Below are positions 62,101 to 64,000 of a DNA stretch of 64,000 bases, in pieces. Below the pieces are notes generated by a model. The model ran no database searches. It had not been told where the DNA came from and saw only the letters and a program-made list of their open reading frames with translations. Each line of letters begins with the position of its first letter. Within the stretch, counting starts at the first letter, position 1. Source of the stretch: SHZI01 sp964384525 (GTDB taxonomy: Bacteria > Pseudomonadota > Gammaproteobacteria > Steroidobacterales > GCA-2729495); contig CAYLKO010000001.1 of NCBI GenBank assembly GCA_964384525.1, forward strand, positions 53,525-117,524, read 5' to 3'. The position numbers were made by a program, and so were the translations under genes.

Positions 62101-63315
62101 ATGAACGCCCGCTGCCGGGCCGTGCTCCCGGTGGCGGGACGGATGGCGCTGACGACGGCGCTGGCCGTCGCTGCGTTTGCGGGCGTGTTTGCAGCCACGG
62201 CCAGCGCTGCTGATCCAGTCACGCCCGATGCCCGGTGGCAAATTCCCGCCCCGCCCGCCGATGCCGGGCCTTCCACCACACCCGATGCCCTCCGTCTCAC
62301 CGCAGCTCTGGCGCATTACCAGGCACTCGCCAGCTCGGGCGGCTGGCCCGTTCTGCCGCCCGGCATCCGCGTCGAGGCCGGGCAACGCGACCCGCTGGTA
62401 GCCACGCTTCGCGCTCGCCTGCGGGTGTCCGCCGACTACAACGGCCTGCCCGACACCGCTGACGCGTGGTACTTCGACGCCAGGCTGCTCGGCGCAGTCC
62501 AGCACTTCCAGAGCCGTCACGGCTTGCCGGCCACCGGTCAGCTCGACGAGGCCACCGTCGCCACGCTGAACGTGCCAGCGGCTGCCCGCGTGGCGCAGCT
62601 CGAGACCACGCTGGCGCGCTGGAACCAGCTGCCGCGGGCATTTGAACCGCTGCATGTCTGGATCAACATCGCCGCCGCCAAGCTGCAGCTCATCGAGCAC
62701 GGCTCCACGGTGCTCGAGATGCGCGTGATCGCCGGCCACCCCGACCGGCCCACGCCGAGCTTCAAGGATGAGGTGCCGCAGCTGGTGGTGAATCCGCCGT
62801 GGAGCGTGCCGCGCACGATCGCCGTGGAAGACCTGCTGCCGTGGCAGCAGGAAGATGCCAGTTTTCTCGCCCGTCTCGGCATCCGGGTGATGAATGGCGC
62901 CGGCCGCACCGTCGACGCCACGCAGATTGCCTGGCACGAGCTTGGCCCGAACCGCTTTCCCTATCGGCTGCGCCAGGACCCCGGGCCGCTGAATGCGCTG
63001 GGCCGCATCAAGTTCGTGCTGCACAACCCCTGGGACATCTTCCTGCACGACACCCCGTCTCGCCGGCTCTTCGACCTGAACAGCCGCACGCTCAGTTCCG
63101 GCTGCATCCGGCTTGCGGAACCGGAAAAGCTGGCCCTGGCGCTCGGTGCCGATCCGGCAGAACTCGCCGCCGCCCTGGCATCTGAAACCACGCGAAATGT
63201 GCGCCTGCCAAAGCCCGTGCCGGTGTATGCGGTGTACCTCACGAGCTGGGTCAGCGAAGACGGCATCGTCCACTTCCGGCCCGACGTTTACGGTTTGGAC
63301 GCCGGACTGCGATAA
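62101..63315 (+). CDS. L,D-transpeptidase (YcbB/LdtD-like)
   Basis: 404 residues: signal peptide (TTALAVAAFAGVFAATASA), a peptidoglycan-binding domain (RLRVSADYNGLPD, FQSRHGLPATGQLDEATVATLN) and a YkuD catalytic domain. The active site is His316 (FLHDTPS) with Cys335 in SSGCIRLAEPEKLA. The VNPPWSVPRTIAVEDLLPW segment is typical of the larger YcbB class, which makes 3-3 crosslinks and can tether proteins to peptidoglycan. The gene starts nine bases after the cohesin-like gene. Confidence 0.93.
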   Translation: MNARCRAVLPVAGRMALTTALAVAAFAGVFAATASAADPVTPDARWQIPAPPADAGPSTTPDALRLTAALAHYQALASSGGWPVLPPGIRVEAGQRDPLVATLRARLRVSADYNGLPDTADAWYFDARLLGAVQHFQSRHGLPATGQLDEATVATLNVPAAARVAQLETTLARWNQLPRAFEPLHVWINIAAAKLQLIEHGSTVLEMRVIAGHPDRPTPSFKDEVPQLVVNPPWSVPRTIAVEDLLPWQQEDASFLARLGIRVMNGAGRTVDATQIAWHELGPNRFPYRLRQDPGPLNALGRIKFVLHNPWDIFLHDTPSRRLFDLNSRTLSSGCIRLAEPEKLALALGADPAELAAALASETTRNVRLPKPVPVYAVYLTSWVSEDGIVHFRPDVYGLDAGLR

Positions 63316-63352
63316 TGCCCGGCTTCCCAAGGCAGACTGACAGGAATCCGCA

Positions 63353-64000
63353 ATGGCAGAACCCACGTTCACTCCACCAGCCGGTGGCGCGAAAATCACG
63401 ATCAGCAATGGCAAGCTGACGGTCCCGAACACCCCGATCATCNNNNNNNNNNAGGCGACGGCACCGGCCCCGACATCTGGCGGTCCTCGGTGCGCGTGCT
63501 CGATGCCGCGGTCGCCAAGGCCTACGGCGGCAAGCGCAAGATCCACTGGCTGGAGGTCTACGCCGGCCAGAAGGCCTATGACAAGTGCAACACCTGGTTG
63601 CCCGATGCCACCGTCGAGGCGTGTCGCGAGTACCTCGTATCGATCAAGGGCCCCCTGACCACGCCGATCGGCGGCGGCATCCGCTCACTCAACGTGGCGC
63701 TCCGCCAGATGCTCGATCTCTACGTCTGCCTGCGCCCGGTGCGCTGGTACAAAGGCGTGCCTTCGCCGGTGAAGAAGCCGGAGGAAGTGGACATGGTGAT
63801 CTTCCGCGAGAACACCGAAGACATCTACGCCGGCATCGAGTTCGAGGCCGGCACCGAAGCCAACAAGCGTTTCATGGAGCTGTTCAAGAGCGCCTTCGCC
63901 AAGGAATTCGGCAAGATCCGCTTCCCCGAAAACTGCGGCATCGGCATCAAGCCGATTTCCAAGGAAGGCACCCAGCGGCTGTTCCGTTCCGCCATCGAGT
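63353..64000 (+). CDS. icd: NADP-dependent isocitrate dehydrogenase, 3' end outside window
   Basis: Start of isocitrate dehydrogenase, the TCA-cycle enzyme making 2-oxoglutarate. Seen: VPNTPII, then past the gap GDGTGPDIW, the IKGPLTTPIGGGIRSLNVALRQ substrate-loop region with phosphorylatable Ser, LYVCLRPVRWYKGVPSPVK and VIFRENTEDIYAGIE. The 10-N gap at 63443-63452 shifts the frame by one because the true missing piece is probably 11 bases (PFIE codons up to GAA), so the break is an assembly artefact. AGGAA precedes ATG 63353. Confidence 0.95.
63443..63452. other. 10-N assembly gap inside icd
   Basis: Placeholder gap. Comparing the flanks with the conserved isocitrate dehydrogenase N-terminus implies about 11 missing bases (PFI plus two bases of Glu), one more than the ten N, which explains the apparent frameshift. 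Confidence 0.85.

Noticed and set aside
61690..63546. 618-codon minus-strand open frame running through an N gap
   Set aside because: It crosses a placeholder gap and lies antisense to a clear L,D-transpeptidase gene.

Overview
This 64 kb window is a scaffold piece from a GC-rich proteobacterium, most likely a gammaproteobacterium and probably a draft or metagenome-assembled genome. Two 10-N gaps sit inside genes and the frame is lost across the one at 63443. The lineage call rests on a beta-class Can-type carbonic anhydrase, ISC-type ferredoxin, PhoPQ-like and CpxAR-like two-component pairs, TonB/ExbBD systems, a LapG-type protease and PEP-CTERM-like sorting. It is inference; no rRNA or species marker is present.

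Layout. 1-7474: end of an exopolysaccharide locus (GT4 glycosyltransferase, asparagine-synthase-like protein, O-antigen ligase/polymerase, Wzx-type flippase, secreted DUF4091-like protein). 7688-10141: META lipoprotein and an S9 peptidase. 10169-14224: a 4 kb genomic island bounded by a perfect 48-bp repeat of the 3' half of tRNA-Ala(CGC). It carries a methyltransferase fused to a membrane domain, a complete IS3-family element inserted at that gene's start, and a frameshifted DUF6994-like gene. 14297-19941: MaoC-like protein, ferredoxin, a two-component system with a four-fold 10-bp repeat operator, a 36-residue membrane peptide, and a hydrolase-like/[2Fe-2S] pair. 20281-22684: two arsenosugar-type glycosyltransferases with a radical SAM enzyme.

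22694-32791 is the most striking region. A cyclic-di-GMP-I (GEMM-I) riboswitch leads a ten-gene co-directional cluster: TlpA-like thioredoxin, periplasmic protein, two large TPR proteins, TPR lipoprotein, secreted protein, ExbB, two ExbD and a TonB/AgmX-like protein. It looks like a proton-motive-force-driven envelope machine under second-messenger control. 32868-45438 is an extracytoplasmic redox locus: ApbE, DUF3570, DUF4266, TlpA, two outer-membrane proteins and an HzsA-like haem protein on the minus strand, and two cytochrome c proteins with a Tat-exported DUF1501 protein on the plus strand.

45500-64000: methyltransferases, a PhoPQ-like pair with a PepSY protein, Wzi-like outer-membrane protein, carbonic anhydrase, SYLF protein, TonB-dependent receptor, a LapG-type protease overlapping a membrane protein with a degenerate HD-GYP domain, a SLAM-like outer-membrane protein followed by a possible secreted substrate, a cohesin-like protein with a PEP-CTERM-like tail, an L,D-transpeptidase and the start of icd. 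Cyclic-di-GMP is a recurring theme: the riboswitch at 32.7 kb and the LapG/degenerate HD-GYP pair at 58 kb both point to second-messenger control of the cell surface.
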